A DNA stretch of 64,000 nt from Hypericum androsaemum (GCA_963995505.1 OZ023184.1:4216001-4280000), one strand, 5' to 3'; numbered from the stretch's first letter, positions 11,562-23,740 are shown. Program-made: numbers and translations. The notes: a model not told the origin generated them from the sequence alone.

Positions 11562-14500
11562 TTACAAGCTAGAATTCCAAGAACAGTAGCCATGCCAGCA
11601 TCTACAGTTGTCCGTTCTGTTGTTGTACAACTCGGGCCGCGTCAATGGGATGAGAAGCCAGGTGAATGCTGCCACTCCGCCAACAAACGCTAGCGTCACT
11701 GCACCTGAAACGACAGGGGCTCACAAGATTATTACAGGCAGGACAAAGTTTGCAGATGTTTATCAGTTGTGCACAACGAAAGTCCGGCGACGACCCACGA
11801 GCAAGAACAAGGTAACATGGCCAGACATTTCAAATGATCCGAACGCTTTTCTTGGGTGCTTTGTGAAAAATTCCAGTAGGAGAAACAAATAGAAGTGAAA
11901 TTGGAAAGTGACCGATCTCTTCTACCTTGCACCCTCCGGAGACATCCATACCGAAATGCACCACAAAAAATACCTCATAACCCCTTAAAAGTTCACAGAA
12001 CGAGTTTTCTAGAGCTATAGGTCCAGAGTTCACACACAAAAAAAACGACATGACACCCCCAAAAAAATACTTGCAGAGGAATATGCCGTTAATTATTCAG
12101 AAACAGAAGTCGTGTACCTTTCCTCCCAGCAAACAGCACAGGCAGCCCCATAAAATTACAAAATACATGAGCTACTAATGGAGAAAGAAGATGCCCTGCA
12201 AGATTCATGAAATTTCTTGTTCGGGTAAATGAAAATTGCAGCCTTATGACCATATCATGTCCTTAACGTAGTGTAAATTGTGTACAGAGAAGTGGTTAAT
12301 AAGGCAGTCGGATGAATTGTGGGAGCATATGCTCATCACCGGATCAAGAATATTGCAGTTATCTTCCATATCAGCTACAATAGATATACTACCGATTTTG
12401 TAGAAGTCGATGCTCTGTACTTGGACATGAGCAAAGTAGATATTTATAGAGATTTCTAGAAACCAACTGGATCCACAAAAATAACTTTTTCAACGAAGTT
12501 TGCGTGGACCGGGCACATGCCAACTGAGAGAGAAACCAACTGAGAAAGGCTCATTTTATTTGCTGTTTCAGCTTAAGTCACATGACAACTCAACCATAGC
12601 ATCAAGATTTCCACCTCATAAAGATCCTAAATTTTACAGGAACAGGCAGAAAATGGAGCTGTAGAAAACTGATGAACATGTCATAAGATAGATAATCAAA
12701 CCATATACTAAACATAGTACTTCAGTTCATATCAAACGTGCTACTTCAAGATGCCTAACTAGCTAGAATGACGTCAAAGGCACAAGAAGGTCTTTTGAAT
12801 TACCTGTGCGAATGTAAAGGAAAGAAGCATATGAACCAAAGATTACAGTGTAACCAAGTTGGAGACCTGACAGAACAAAGGACATATTGTGGTGAGTGAT
12901 GAAGCCATTAGAAAAGCCCTACAGATCCATGAAACAAACTCCCATGACAATCCAATCAATTGCTATCAGAAAACAGAAGGGTGGCATGCATGCCAAGATC
13001 AAGTAGATTAATACACACCTATAACCATTGATGCTTTGAGAAAGCTTTTATGCCGGCCATAGATCTCCATCCAATGATTTAAGTGAGCTACAAAAGTAGA
13101 AGGGCATTTTACAGATCTGCTACATGGAAAATTCAGCAATACTTGCACAATCACCTACATTCATCGGACGCATATAAATAATTTGAATGTGGGAGGTACT
13201 CTGAAATCTTTACGGAGGGAAGCACGGTCAATTCAACCACCTAACCAGATGAAAGTTGAAAGTTGAAAGGAAGAAGTAGAAAGCGGTTAGCTGGTGGAAA
13301 CAAGGGAGTCGTGACAGATTGTCTGGTGATAGTTTTACTACAACTTGACACAAGATCTAAACCACCTTCATTACCCGATAAGCACCCCTACACAACACAG
13401 TCTATGCAAACTGGTATAGAGCACTTAAGCAACCATAAACAGCTGACAAGATAAATGGAGAGGATGCATCCCCTTACCTAAGCTAAAAAGAACGGGGCAG
13501 AGAAAAATCACATTGTAGACTCCGAAACCTCCACAAAGGAGCAACGGAATCATGCATGCCCTAAACACCAACTCTTCTGTTAGAGGAGCCTGAAAAGACA
13601 AAGAACATTAATTAAAAGAAAGGATCAACAGCAGGACTTGCCCCTGGTAACTAACTGTGAACATTCAGAAACAAAAAGAACGAGCAGTTAAATCTAGGAA
13701 TAGGCAGAAAACATGAAAGTGACTGACTCAGCATTCGTGATCCAAAAATCCATACTCAGAACAACAATCCAGAGCAGTTGCAGTTTATACTTTATAACAA
13801 CCAAGAAAACAACTAGTTCTCAACCGGCGGCTTACAACAAGGTTTAAGTCATAAGTATTTCTCAGTTACATATCCAACACTAAAGCTCCCTAAACCATGC
13901 AATCTTTCTCAAACTGCAAGGATTGAAGAATCAAGCACAGGTAAATGAAAGAAACATGCATGCAAATGAAATTAAAGAAAAGGCGGGCGAGCTGACTTAC
14001 GACAACGTAATTGCGCCACACCATGACATTGGAAGCTGCTGAACGCATCGATTCAACGAATTCATCAAAGCCATCTCTAACACAGTCCAGGGAAAAGCTT
14101 CCACCATCACTAAAATGCTCTTTCAACGACTCCAACACCAACAACAACTTAAGGACGAGGGACCCCGCGTAAATCAACGAAGTCAATGCTAAAGGAAACA
14201 CCATTGCTTCCCACTGTAATAAGAAGTTTCACAATCAAATAATTACTAACACTGAGAGTCAATCCGAACCGTAAAAGATGCATAATGCTTTCAAGTATAA
14301 TAATAAAAAATAAATAACCACCAACTGTGTCGATCAATAACGGGATATTCCAGCTAAATCATAGGTCTCGAGTCCCAACTTACGAAATGGTCCAGCCTAA
14401 TGCCGTAGATGCTTAGAGAATAGCTCACGCCATTGGGTCCCACCTGCGGTCAAACTAAAAGAGTCAACTTCCGGAGAACCCACGGGGAGAAAGGGAAGGG

Positions 14501-14737
14501 CTTGATTTGCTTACTCACGGGGAGGATGAGGGCGCAGAAAGCGAGGGAGGCGACCGACGAAACGGCGGCGCAGAGGAAGCGGCGGATCATGAAGTCGTGG
14601 AAGCTGGAGGGGGCGGGGAGCCGCAGGATTAGGGTCGGGGCGTACAAAACGGCGACGTAGAAGAGCGCCATTGCCGAGCAGGAGGCTACCGCCGCCGGCT
14701 TGGACAAGGCCGGGCCTTGTCCCAGCGCGTCGTCCAT
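11562..14737 (-). CDS. RCE1: CAAX prenyl protease 2 (RCE1/FACE2)
   Basis: ER-membrane CPBP-family protease that removes the -aaX tripeptide from prenylated CaaX proteins before carboxyl methylation. Eight exons join in frame: 14737-14519, 14443-14384, 14213-14001, 13589-13478, 13087-13019, 12866-12804, 12195-12118 and 11704-11562. All introns are GT-AG, giving 957 nt and 318 aa, the usual plant length. Several hydrophobic segments span the protein. The catalytic set is complete: TEELVFR (Glu169, Glu170), AHLNH (His203) and AHVFCN (His255, Asn259). The C-terminus ends in a Cys/Trp-rich tail as in Arabidopsis FACE2. I chose ATG 14737 (MDDALGQ) because nothing upstream in frame begins with ATG. 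The gene appears intact; the large introns 3 and 7 hold nothing recognisable. Confidence 0.93.
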
Positions 14738-15489
14738 TTCGGGAGGGAGCAAGTACGGGTTTAGGGTTTTTGTTTTTCTCCGCTTTTTGGTCTTTCCTTA
14801 TTTCGCTTTTTTGGTCGGGGACAAGCCGAGAGAGAGTGGCAGTTGCCCAAGACACCGTTGGGGGTATTTTCGTAAAACATTTACTGAAATTCTCAAAATA
14901 GATAGCAAATTAATTATTTTAAAATAAAAATTGGTTAATTCTTTTATTAAAAAAAATTCACATTGATATACTCAAGTAATTATGATCTTGTTTCTCAAAA
15001 AAAATTAATCATGATCTTTGAAAGGTGATAAAATTATTCCAAGCGGTACAGTTTTAAGAGTTCAAATTCGAGAATTCCTGATTAAACTAAACAATGTCAT
15101 CACTTGTTGATCTAATTTTCTTAAGACTTAGCTATGGTTAAGAGTGTATTTATATATTTATACTAGAAAATTAATATAATCTTTCACTATAAGAGAAATG
15201 TGACATTTGTTTTGTAACTGGAGATATCATAACTAAACTATTCATCTCCAATTAGAAGTGAATGGTATCTCAAAATTTTTCACTTTCATCTTCTTTTTTT
15301 TGGTATAGAATTGAATTTCATTTGAATCTCCAAGAAAATTAGATAAGCAAATTTTGATTCGGTAACTCAAACTTTTATTCCATGCATAAGGCACGTGACA
15401 ATTATAATACTTGGTGGGTAAGTTATTCACTAACCATATTTACTATCCGATAATTATGGTAATACCAATACATACCCAACCCATATTTC
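14738..15489. other. spacer between RCE1 and the S-protein homologue genes
   Basis: The first ~100 bp is the RCE1 5' flank. The rest is AT-rich with no gene seen. Confidence 0.5.
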
Positions 15490-15921
15490 TCAATTATTCC
15501 AGTCATGGCACAAATCATATGGACCATTAGGAGGATTACTCATACGACACGGACCATTGTAATGCACTGACCAGAACCAATCATCCGGACCACCGTCATC
15601 TCGGTCCTGTCTATAGATATCAAAGTGTTTGAGTGGTTCCGTCGACCATTGAAAGCTACAAAAGAATAATGTTTCCCCAAACAGTTCTAGTGGTCGGAAA
15701 GAGAACGCGTATGGAAAATTATAATCATCCGGAGCAAGTTGTTGGAAGCCGATATCGTCGTCCTTCGACTTGCAGTGAACTGTGACATTTACGTCCAGTT
15801 CGTTAACAATTTGAACATGGACCCTTTCTGCACTGGATGTGATTACCACTAGAATAATAGAGGCTATTAATATAATAGGGACACGAGATGTGGTAATGGA
15901 AGTAGCCGCACGAATTCTCAT
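15490..15921 (-). CDS. plant self-incompatibility S1-family protein (S-protein homologue, SPH)
   Basis: Single-exon 143-aa secreted protein. Residues about 1-31 form a signal peptide with a hydrophobic core (VPIILIASIILVVI). The mature part shows the S1/SPH pattern: VHVQIVNEL strand, VTVHCKSKDDDIG, a central GETLFFCSFQW, a DIYRQDRDD segment, then NGPC and a YDLCHDW end. The four cysteines are placed as in the family and would form two disulfides. In poppy the founding member is the stigma self-incompatibility determinant; most SPH genes have unknown roles. An NVTV sequence is a possible N-glycosylation site. Intronless structure and ~140 aa length are normal for the family. Confidence 0.9.
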   Translation of the reverse strand: MRIRAATSITTSRVPIILIASIILVVITSSAERVHVQIVNELDVNVTVHCKSKDDDIGFQQLAPDDYNFPYAFSFRPLELFGETLFFCSFQWSTEPLKHFDIYRQDRDDGGPDDWFWSVHYNGPCRMSNPPNGPYDLCHDWNN

Positions 15922-15992
15922 TGTAAACGAAATGTATTAGTCAAAATTCGAAATAAGATGTTGTAGGATATTGAGTGAATGGTGGAGTCCCT

Positions 15993-16001
15993 AATTTATA
16001 T
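15993..16001 (-). promoter_or_regulatory. TATA box of the S-protein homologue
   Basis: On the minus strand atataaatt lies about 72 bp upstream of the ATG at 15921. A short unspliced leader is implied. Confidence 0.45.
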
Positions 16002-16358
16002 GGGCCCAATGATGAAAAAAAACCTTGGCAAAAAAGGAAAGTGGATTTTTTTATGAGAAGAAATAAATGTAGGTGAACAACGTAATTATTTTCAGTTAGA
16101 GAAACACTATATATAGCCAACGAAGAATTTTTTGGTGTTTATTTTTTCCAGAATGTATTTATTGATGTTTATTAGGTTTCCATAATTTGATCGGTTTTCG
16201 CCAAAATTTAAGTTGCAATAATTACAACAGAAAATGTTATCTGCCTGGTAAAATAATTAAAAAATAAAATAATTAATCATATATTTCCTTATATTTATGA
16301 TCATGTTCGATTTATGTTATTATTGAGAAAAAATAAGAGAAATTCAAGTTGGCCCGAT

Positions 16359-16455
16359 TTGGTACATCATGTGACAAACAATGGTACATGCGGCTAACAA
16401 TGATACATCATTCGGTTAACAATGGTACAACTCGACTAAGAATGGTACAACACAT
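16359..16455 (+). repeat. short tandem repeat, ~20-22 bp unit
   Basis: Five degenerate units of tggtacat...taacaa follow one another in AT-rich sequence just left of the large nested element. There is no coding potential. Confidence 0.7.
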
Positions 16456-16741
16456 TTTTAACTACAAAATTTTAAAATTGCCCCTATATAATCTATGATA
16501 TTTCAAGTTTGTCATCATTCGCGTCGACCAATCCTCGTTGTTTGGACCTTACTGCTACGGCAACACTCAATCCAGGCTCGATTTACAGATATGCCCCGCT
16601 AAAATAGAAATTTGTTATATCTAGAAAAAAAAAATTTCCTAAATTTTAATATATAATAATTGGGAGCACTCCTAATTAGTCTAATAGAAAAAATAAAAAA
16701 GTAAAGCATGAGTTAATTAACCTCATTCCTTCAAATAAAAT

Positions 16742-17145
16742 AGATTTTTTTTCCTGAATGGTGCTACTGTTCATGACTTTTTACCTATCCGGTGTTACAA
16801 AATAAATTCTCGAAAATAGTGTCCATGTGGGCATCCAGAAATTGTTACCGTTTTTGATACCAAGAAACCAAAAAAATTTCTGTTTCTACCAAGGCACGAA
16901 TAATTTTTTCGTTACCAAGAAACAGAAATTTCCGTGTCTTGGTCTAATGGACTATCTATCCGAAATCGGATTAATTGGTGTAGTTAATTGGTGGCGTAGT
17001 TAATTGGTTGCATAATTAATTGGTTGCCGTAATTTAATTGATTGCCGTATTAGTTGTCGTAATTAATTAATTTGCTGGCGTGATTAATTGGCATAATTGA
17101 TTGCCCTTTTATTTCCCCTTTTGTTAAATACAACATAAGTCAATT
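16742..17145 (+). repeat. left terminal inverted repeat of outer element (first part)
   Basis: Pairs with 28855-29250 in inverse orientation. It is interrupted by the LINE and continues at 19667-19712 (gattacactttaactgggc, matching the inverse of 28813-28858). Confidence 0.85.
17130..17145 (+). repeat. LINE target-site duplication, left copy
   Basis: acaacataagtcaatt, identical to 19651-19666. The intact right TIR of the outer element shows the matching uninterrupted site (tacaatagaaatcaatt in inverse), which confirms the insertion. Confidence 0.9.
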
Positions 17146-17362
17146 TTTTTTTTGGGTGAAAATGAACCTTTATTAATAAGAAAAGAAAAATACAGAAAGA
17201 GGATGAGAAAGAGTAGAAAAAAGAAAAAGGAAAACGAAAATAAAACGGGTCCAAGGCCTAAACGAGTAGCCAGAGAAGCAAACTCGTTGCCATACCTAGT
17301 GTCTCACCCAAGCAAACCCACAAGTCGGGTGGTCAAGGACAAAACTAATTAGCCAGAACTCA

Positions 17363-19240
17363 TCAAAAGTCCATATCATATTCTGACCAACGTGGATCCT
17401 CAAAGGTATAGGCACTCCCAGTTTTCTTCCTCGCTTGAAAGCGAGTGTTCCTTGCAGGAGGTAGGTCAAAATACTCGCCCCCGTCTGACCAATTATTCTT
17501 CATCTGTTTTGCAATCGAGCCCATGAACTTTAATGAAGCAGGGAGATCATCCGAGTCTGAGAAAACAATAATATTATTACCTGCTTGACCCGGGATATGC
17601 GTGGGTTCCTTAGAGGGCAAGGCCGAAGCCTGACCCAATATAGACGGAGTAGCGTCCTGTAATATCGGGGTTCTCCTGCCAAGAAAATATGACTTCAAAC
17701 CCTTATGTTTAGAGCCCTTTGCAGAGCATATTTTACCCTTCCCAGCCTTGCCCGAAGTCGAGCCGTCAATATGTGCAACCATCGTTGTCGTCACAAGTGG
17801 AGAAGGTGGCATCACGGGAGCTGTAATCAAAGGCCGGGGAGTCTGCTGCCCTGCAGAGGGTGAGTCATCCACTTCCTCATTGTTCGAGCTACATTGCACT
17901 GAATTCATTATAGGAACAATGGCAGACTTAACCAACTCTGAAGTCCCTGAAGTATCTTTCTCCATGTCTGTCCACGGCGTGGATGGACGCAAAACATTAG
18001 CTGAATTCTCTTCTGGAACCATTGCTAATTCCAAAGAAACTCCTTCTCCCATAATGAGGTCCTCATGCTCTTGCATCAAGTTTTCAAGAATAGCAATCAT
18101 AGCTAAAGAGTTACACATGTCTTTCTTATGCAAAAAGGATCCCTCATCAAGTACGTTACATTCAGTCCAATGTACAGGAGATCCCATACCATCGAATGCA
18201 CTAGGAATCACATCGACAACCCGAAGAGCATTCGTGGAACCCAGTGAGTTAATACCAACTTCTTGGTGCACTAGATTTTCCAGAATTGTGACTAAAGCCA
18301 AAGAAGAACTCCTCTCCACCTCGGAAAGCTCCACCACCTCATCCAACTCAACGAGAGAGGACGGGGCATTCACATCCGTCTTCTGCCAAACCTTCTCGAC
18401 GCGTTTGTTCTTCTGGCCTTGGAAAACTTGTTTACCATGGGCAGCCTCCCCTCCAGTTTGCAACTTACGGCACGTAGAGGAAACATGCGCAATCACCTTA
18501 CAGTGCTCGCAAAAGTCTGGCAAGTTCTCATACACAACATCTACCATACAACTTCCATCCTCTTGCTTTAAGCAAATGTGATCCCAGCGAGGCTTAGTCA
18601 AATCGATATCAACCAAGACACGAACGGTAGCCCCATTAACCTTGTTTAAAGCACCAGGATCCGCTCGAATAGGATCACCTACCGAAGCAGCCAAGCCAAA
18701 AACTATATCGGGTTCAACATGCTCCATACTCAAACCAATCATCTGAACCCAGACCTTCGCATGAGTGGCATGGACCTTAGCGGGGCGAAAAAAAGGAACC
18801 CAAGGCTGCAAATAAAGAGTACCCTGCGGAATACGCCAAACCATCAAGTTCTAGACCATGTCCCGATCCTTTTCAGCAACAAATTTGAATCCAAAATAAC
18901 CCAAACCTAAGGGTAACATCTTCACATCTTGTATCGACCAAGCCTTAGCAACCGCACTTCGTAACTCATAGGATGAACAAGGCTTGCTTCCCTTGGGCCT
19001 CACCAGTTTCCCGATGAGAGCACGAGCACCATAATTCACACAACAAGCCGACCGATCCTTGTTCAATTCAAGCACAGGAGAGTTGCCATCAAGATTAGGG
19101 TGAATAAACTTACCCGAGTTTATCCAGCCATCAGCGCGTGGGCGAACCGAGTCCGCATATGATCGATGTTGAGAGGGTTCGAAGGCCAATGACCCGGGAG
19201 GATCCGAACCCGAAGCAACCTGAACCTCCGATGAAAGCAT
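17363..19240 (-). pseudogene. LINE ORF1: DUF4283 plus CCHC zinc knuckle, one in-frame stop
   Basis: One frame of about 626 codons runs from ATG 19240 to the stop at 17363, broken only by a TAG at 18851-18853. The first ~200 residues have the DUF4283 character of plant LINE ORF1 or gag-like RNA-binding proteins (the GLGYFGFKF and WVPFFRP regions). The zinc knuckle CEHCKVIAHVSSTC (CX2CX4HX4C) lies at about 18511-18470. The remaining C-terminal half is low-similarity, Ser/Glu-rich and probably disordered. Apart from the single stop, the frame is undamaged over 1.9 kb. The element is therefore fairly young, or the stop arose recently. The antisense open frame at 17748-18581 is a shadow. Confidence 0.8.
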
Positions 19241-19249
19241 ACTCACATC

Positions 19250-19620
19250 ATGAGCTGCGAGGCACCTGAGGGAGCGGGAGCGGGAGGTGGAGGGCGGGAG
19301 GTCGGGGGGAGGGGAGGGGAGGTGGGGAGGTGGAGGGCGGGAGGTGGGGGGGGAGGGGGAGCGGGAGGTGGAGGGGAGGTGGGGAGCGGGAGGGGGGTAG
19401 GGGGCGGGAGCGGGAGGAGGGACGGGGGAAGGGAGGTGGGGAGGGGGAGCAGGAGCGGGAGTTGGGGGGGGGGGGGCGCGCGGAGGCGGGAGCGGGTTGG
19501 GCTCACATTCTGGAGGTTTTAAAACTGGGAGGGGGAGGGCGGAAGCGGGAGGGGGAGGGGAGGTGGAAGATGGGTTCTGCTTCGGCGGGAGGTGGGGACC
19601 GGGAGCGGGAGGTTTTAGAT
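19250..19620 (+). repeat. GGGAGCGGGAGGT-type minisatellite in the LINE 5' region
   Basis: Irregular copies of gggagcgggaggtgg and close variants fill this stretch (C-rich in the LINE sense strand). It contains many runs of three or more G, so the antisense strand could form G-quadruplexes. By position it would be the LINE 5'UTR/internal promoter. Long low-complexity open frames here are artefacts. Confidence 0.8.
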
Positions 19621-19650
19621 CTGGGAGCGGGGATGCGGTTCTGTCACATC

Positions 19651-19666
19651 ACAACATAAGTCAATT
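19651..19666 (+). repeat. LINE target-site duplication, right copy
   Basis: acaacataagtcaatt, identical to 17130-17145. Confidence 0.9.
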
Positions 19667-19712
19667 GATTACACTTTAACTGGGCTTTATTCTCTCCAAA
19701 AAAAAGTTCCAG

Positions 19713-20739
19713 ATTAATGATACTTTATTTTCTTTTTGTTTTTCTTTCCTCCTTTCCAATTGACATATTTTTTTTAACATATATAATTAATCACCATCGA
19801 ACCATATTTCAGCAGTATCATAACTCTTCTGTACTTTTTTTTTTGAACTAGGACTGTGTGTGTTTGATACATCTTCTGAACATAACAAAAAATATTGGAC
19901 AAAACAGTAATGAACTGACCCATTTGTTCTAGTTGTTATGTCCACTGTTTGATAGCTTCAGTACAAGACTGAACATGCACTTCAGTTCTCTATTTGGTAC
20001 ATGTAACAACTCGGTCAAAATTTTTTTTAAAACAAAACTACCCTTCAAGGGAAAAAAGAGAGTATACATAACTCCGAGTAAATTAATCATCGCAAATGTA
20101 CATAAAATCTTTGTACCATAAAACCAAATTCTTGCATTGAATAAATACAAGAGCAAGGGTAATTTGGTTAAAAAAGAAGTAGTTGATTTCTCTCCTAGGA
20201 CTAGTTTTTTAGGCATATGAATTAAAGTAAGACAAGAATTTGATGTAAAATTTGGACAACTTTTTCATTTTGTCCGGATCTTTTGTAACACCAAACATGG
20301 ACTTGGACAAAAATCATTGTCCAAGCCTGTCCCGTACTACGTAACAAACGCAGCCTAGTAGTTTAGAATATTACACTAATTTTGAAGAGTAATTTTAAGG
20401 GGATAATATATGTGCCATACATTTTTAATAAAATTTATGAAACATAAAATAAACTCTGTTTTATCCATCATAAAATTATGAAAACATAATCATTAGGGTT
20501 TAGGTAAACCAAATTATACTTATGGAGGCATTGTAAAAAAATGACGATATATGGATGGAGTAGAGATTAGTCTTCAATTCAATTAGTAACTACAAATATA
20601 AAACTTAATAAAACAAAAAGGAACTTAGAAAATCAGCCATATATCTCATAATCGTCAAATATATTAAATTACTTTGAATTTATACAAATAAATATATAAA
20701 CTTTCGAATATTTGTAAAAAAATTATCGGTTTCAATTTA
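19713..20739. other. internal AT-rich sequence of the outer element
   Basis: About 1 kb between the left TIR and the gypsy insertion. There are no long open frames with recognisable motifs and no transposase remnant that I can identify. Confidence 0.5.
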
Positions 20740-21840
20740 TGTAAGAATAAGAAAACTAAAGTGAGAACTTTATAACAGTTTGGGGAGCAAAGGGTAATTT
20801 TCCTTAACTAGGGTTTTTGGCCTCAAAAATCTATATAAATAGGCTTGTAGGCTGTCTGTGGCCGCCCAAAACTCACATCCACGGATTTCCTTCCTCTGTG
20901 AAGGTAAGGAGCAAGATCCGGCTTGGAAGGAGGCGCCAAGAGAGGACGTGACCATCGGAGAATCGCTGGACGAGGAGGGTAAGTCACTAATCCTGTTTGA
21001 TTCTCGTAAACTCGATTTCAAGTGATTCCTGCTATGAGTCACGTATTTGCCTCTCAAATAAAAGGTGGAGAAGACGAATCTGTGAGAGGACGAGTCAGTT
21101 CAGAGGGAGTCTCGGACAAATCGTTGGATTAGGCTCGCCCAGATCAACGTCAGGTAAGTGGGAACTTTGTTACCTCATAGATCGAGGGGTCTAGGTCTCC
21201 TGAGATGATTCGTATCTCAGGCTGGAACATGTATGGCTTGAGTTCGGAGTCTGGCTTAAGCCGACCCCTCCATCTAACAATAATCTGTATCGATATGTCT
21301 GATTGTTCTCGAAGTTCTAACCTGTGTGATTTGTTGGAAATCGTAATGTTTTGATAAGTCCTGATTCTGTGTGTTTTGCAAAACTCGAGTTATGATATGT
21401 TCTGTTATGCGTATGATAAGTAGTCGGTTAGGATAGTCGGTTAGGATAGTCAGTTAAGATAGTCGGTTAGGAAATACTTGTATGGATATGTATGCTTCGA
21501 AATTGAGATGTGCTTAGTTGGTTAGATAGTCGGATATGAGGTCTTTCGATATGCAAACTGAAATCGTTCTTCCTGTGTTTCGTTTCATTGGTATCATTCC
21601 ACTTACTGGGTTTATCAACTCACCCTAGCTGTATGTGTTTCAGATCGTTCAGGTGGGATCCGAGAACGGGAGTAGAGTGAGTACATGCATCATCACAGTA
21701 TCGGATTTCCAAATGTTTTTATTCATTTTGGTTGTTTCAGATTTTGTGTTGGATAATCGTCCCATTTTGTAATAAAAGTCTGTTGCCTAACGGGGTATTT
21801 AATACCTCGGCATTGTCGCCTCTATTTCCGGGTCGCGACA
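20740..21840 (+). repeat. 5' LTR of Ty3/gypsy element (1101 bp)
   Basis: Starts TGTAAGAATAAG and ends GGGTCGCGACA. It is the same length as the 3' LTR and differs from it at five positions (20995, 21119, 21586, 21725, 21739). It contains a TATA box (tatataaat, 20832-20840), a short agtcggttagg tandem at 21421-21472, and an aataaaa polyadenylation-type signal near 21771. Flanked on the left by ATTTA (20735-20739), the 5-bp target duplication. Confidence 0.97.
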
Positions 21841-21845
21841 AATTA

Positions 21846-21858
21846 TGGTATCAGAGCC
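21846..21858 (+). other. primer-binding site (tRNA-iMet type)
   Basis: tggtatcagagcc lies five bases after the 5' LTR. It is the standard plant match to the 3' end of initiator tRNA-Met, used to prime minus-strand synthesis. Confidence 0.93.
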
Positions 21859-22596
21859 GAAAAAAAAAATTAATAAAATAAAATTTTCAAACCGCTGCTG
21901 CAAAAAAAGAAGAAAGATTTTGTTCATTTATAGCATTACATTGCATTTCATGTAGACAAACCACCAAAAGCCTCAGGAAACAACTAGTGGTAAAGGGGGG
22001 GGGGGGGTGCAAATCTTGTTGAAACCATAGTTTTGGTGTGAAAATCCCGTGATTTTGTGTCTAAAACCACCAAAAACTTTGATCTACAAACATTCTGGCT
22101 TCGCCAGATCGATCGACTTTGGGGGCCTAATTCGCAGCCATTTGAAAGTTACAGCCATTTGAAGTTTTAGGCAAAAATTTCAAGTAGTTTTCGTCAAAAA
22201 TTTTGAGGTGGTGTTGAAGTTTTCGTGTTCCTAGGGGTGAAATAGGTCGTAGGGAACCCCAGGGGGGGTAAGAATACGGGTTGTGATTAAGGAATGTTTA
22301 ATACAAAAATTGTGATTGAGAATCTGATTGTGATTTTGTGATTATGACTGTCATTTAGTGATTCTGATCTGCGGATTAGGGATTCGTGACTCTGAGAGTA
22401 TGACTGTGATAAGTGCTTAGATTATAATTGTGTTTATGACTATTAACGTGGTAATGTGATTATTCAGATTATGTGAATATAATTTTGTTTAAGAATAGAA
22501 GCATGATGGAGATATATGTTAGTGATTATAGAGTTATATTGTTAGTGCTAAGTGTCTGAATATATTAGTGATGTGCACACATCAGGAAACAAAATA
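21859..22596 (+). other. gypsy element untranslated leader
   Basis: No open frame before the gag ATG. A 10-G run occurs at about 21997-22007. The stretch 22300-22460 is rich in degenerate gattgtgatt repeats, a common feature of long retrotransposon leaders. Confidence 0.6.
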
Positions 22597-23666
22597 ATGG
22601 CACCGACGACGAGAGCTGGAGCATCCAGGGGGCAAGGGCAGCAACCGGCAAGGGAAATAGGGCCGGAACAAGTTGGGGGCCATAATGTGATCCCTGACCA
22701 CGTGGAGGATGCTGTCGTTAATAATGCTGGCATGGATGATGACATCGGGGATAATGAATCAGCTAACGGCATTCCTGCTGCCCCTACCAATGCTCCTCCT
22801 GCTACCCCTGCCAATGCCCCTGCTGCCCCTGCCACGAACCCAGCAGGGTTAAACGTTGAGGGTGCACTTTTGCAGATTCTGACCCTTTTAGTTCAGCAAC
22901 ACCAGCAGGCAGCCCCAGTCACGCCACAGCCTGCACTCCAATCGCAACCCACCGTTGGGGGTTATCGAGAATTCCTGAGGGTTAAGCCACCCCCTTTTGA
23001 TGGTTCAGAGGACCCGATCCAGGTAGAGGATTGGGTGGTCGAGATGGAGAAGGCATTTGAGATCGCCAACACCTAGGGCACAGAAAAAGTGAAGTACGCT
23101 GCCTATGTACTGAAAGGCGACGCTCGTAGGTGGTGGGAAACTCAGGATAGGATTCGTCGAGACAAGAGGACGAGGGAAGTAGCAGAAGTAGAAGTGTATG
23201 GCTGGGAAGACTTTCTGAGAGATTTCAGGAGTCACTTTATTTCGCCAGCCAAGAGGATAGAAAAGGCACGAGAATTCGACCAGTTAGTGCAAGGGAACCT
23301 GACTGTGACAGAGTATGATCGAGAATTTTCTAGACTCTCGATCTTCAAGTCGGCGACGGCGCTAGACGAAGATACTCGAGCTAGAAAGTTCAAGGATGGG
23401 CTTATAGATGATATCAGGAATCTGGTGGTGCCTTTCCTCCTACCCACCTATTCGGATGTACTCCACAGGGCACTGGTAATTGAACAAAATTTGAAATCCT
23501 GCCAAAAGAAGACAGAGAAGGAACAGGCAAAGAGGAAGGTGGGACCGGATGGGGGAAATCATTATGATGAATCAACTAAGAGATCTTACAATCCACCTCC
23601 TGCTAGAAACTTTGGCCCATGGTGCGAGAGATGCAATCGTTCGGGCCACACCCAGGAGCAATGCAG

Positions 23667-23740
23667 GTAATTGTAGTATTACTTTAGACAACTAGGAGAC
23701 TTGGAATACAATATGTGAATTTACCACATATTTATTGTAG
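23667..23740 (+). other. intron-like segment 1 in gypsy gag (74 nt)
   Basis: Bordered by cag|gtaatt and ttattgtag|gtgg, U-rich, with immediate in-frame stop (TAA at 23668-23670). The length, 74 nt, is not a multiple of three. Removing it joins the frame ending in the first zinc knuckle exactly to the frame with the second knuckle. If it is not spliced, Gag would terminate just after the first knuckle. Confidence 0.7.

Larger units (their letters stand above)
17146..19650 (-). mobile_element. ORF1-only LINE ('half-LINE')
   Basis: On the minus strand the element has a C-rich 5' region (19650-19241), one long ORF1, and a ~215-bp pyrimidine-rich 3'UTR. The 3'UTR ends ttattaataaaggttc...caccc followed by an A-tail (17146-17153 as T on the plus strand). 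This layout and 3' end are typical of plant L1-type LINEs. A perfect 16-bp target duplication brackets it. No endonuclease/reverse transcriptase ORF2 exists: ORF1 ends at 17363 and the 3'UTR follows at once. It must have moved with an enzyme supplied in trans, like the mammalian HAL1 elements. Confidence 0.8.

Noticed and set aside
17748..18581. 277-aa open frame on the plus strand
   Set aside because: Antisense shadow of LINE ORF1, which has a zinc knuckle and DUF4283 character on the other strand.
19243..19659. Gly/Arg- or Pro-rich open frames over the G-rich repeat
   Set aside because: Produced by the minisatellite on both strands; no real protein signature.
20770..21194. 95-aa and 65-aa open frames repeated at 27470-27894
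   Set aside because: They lie in the two LTR copies, so the duplication reflects the LTRs and not a gene pair.
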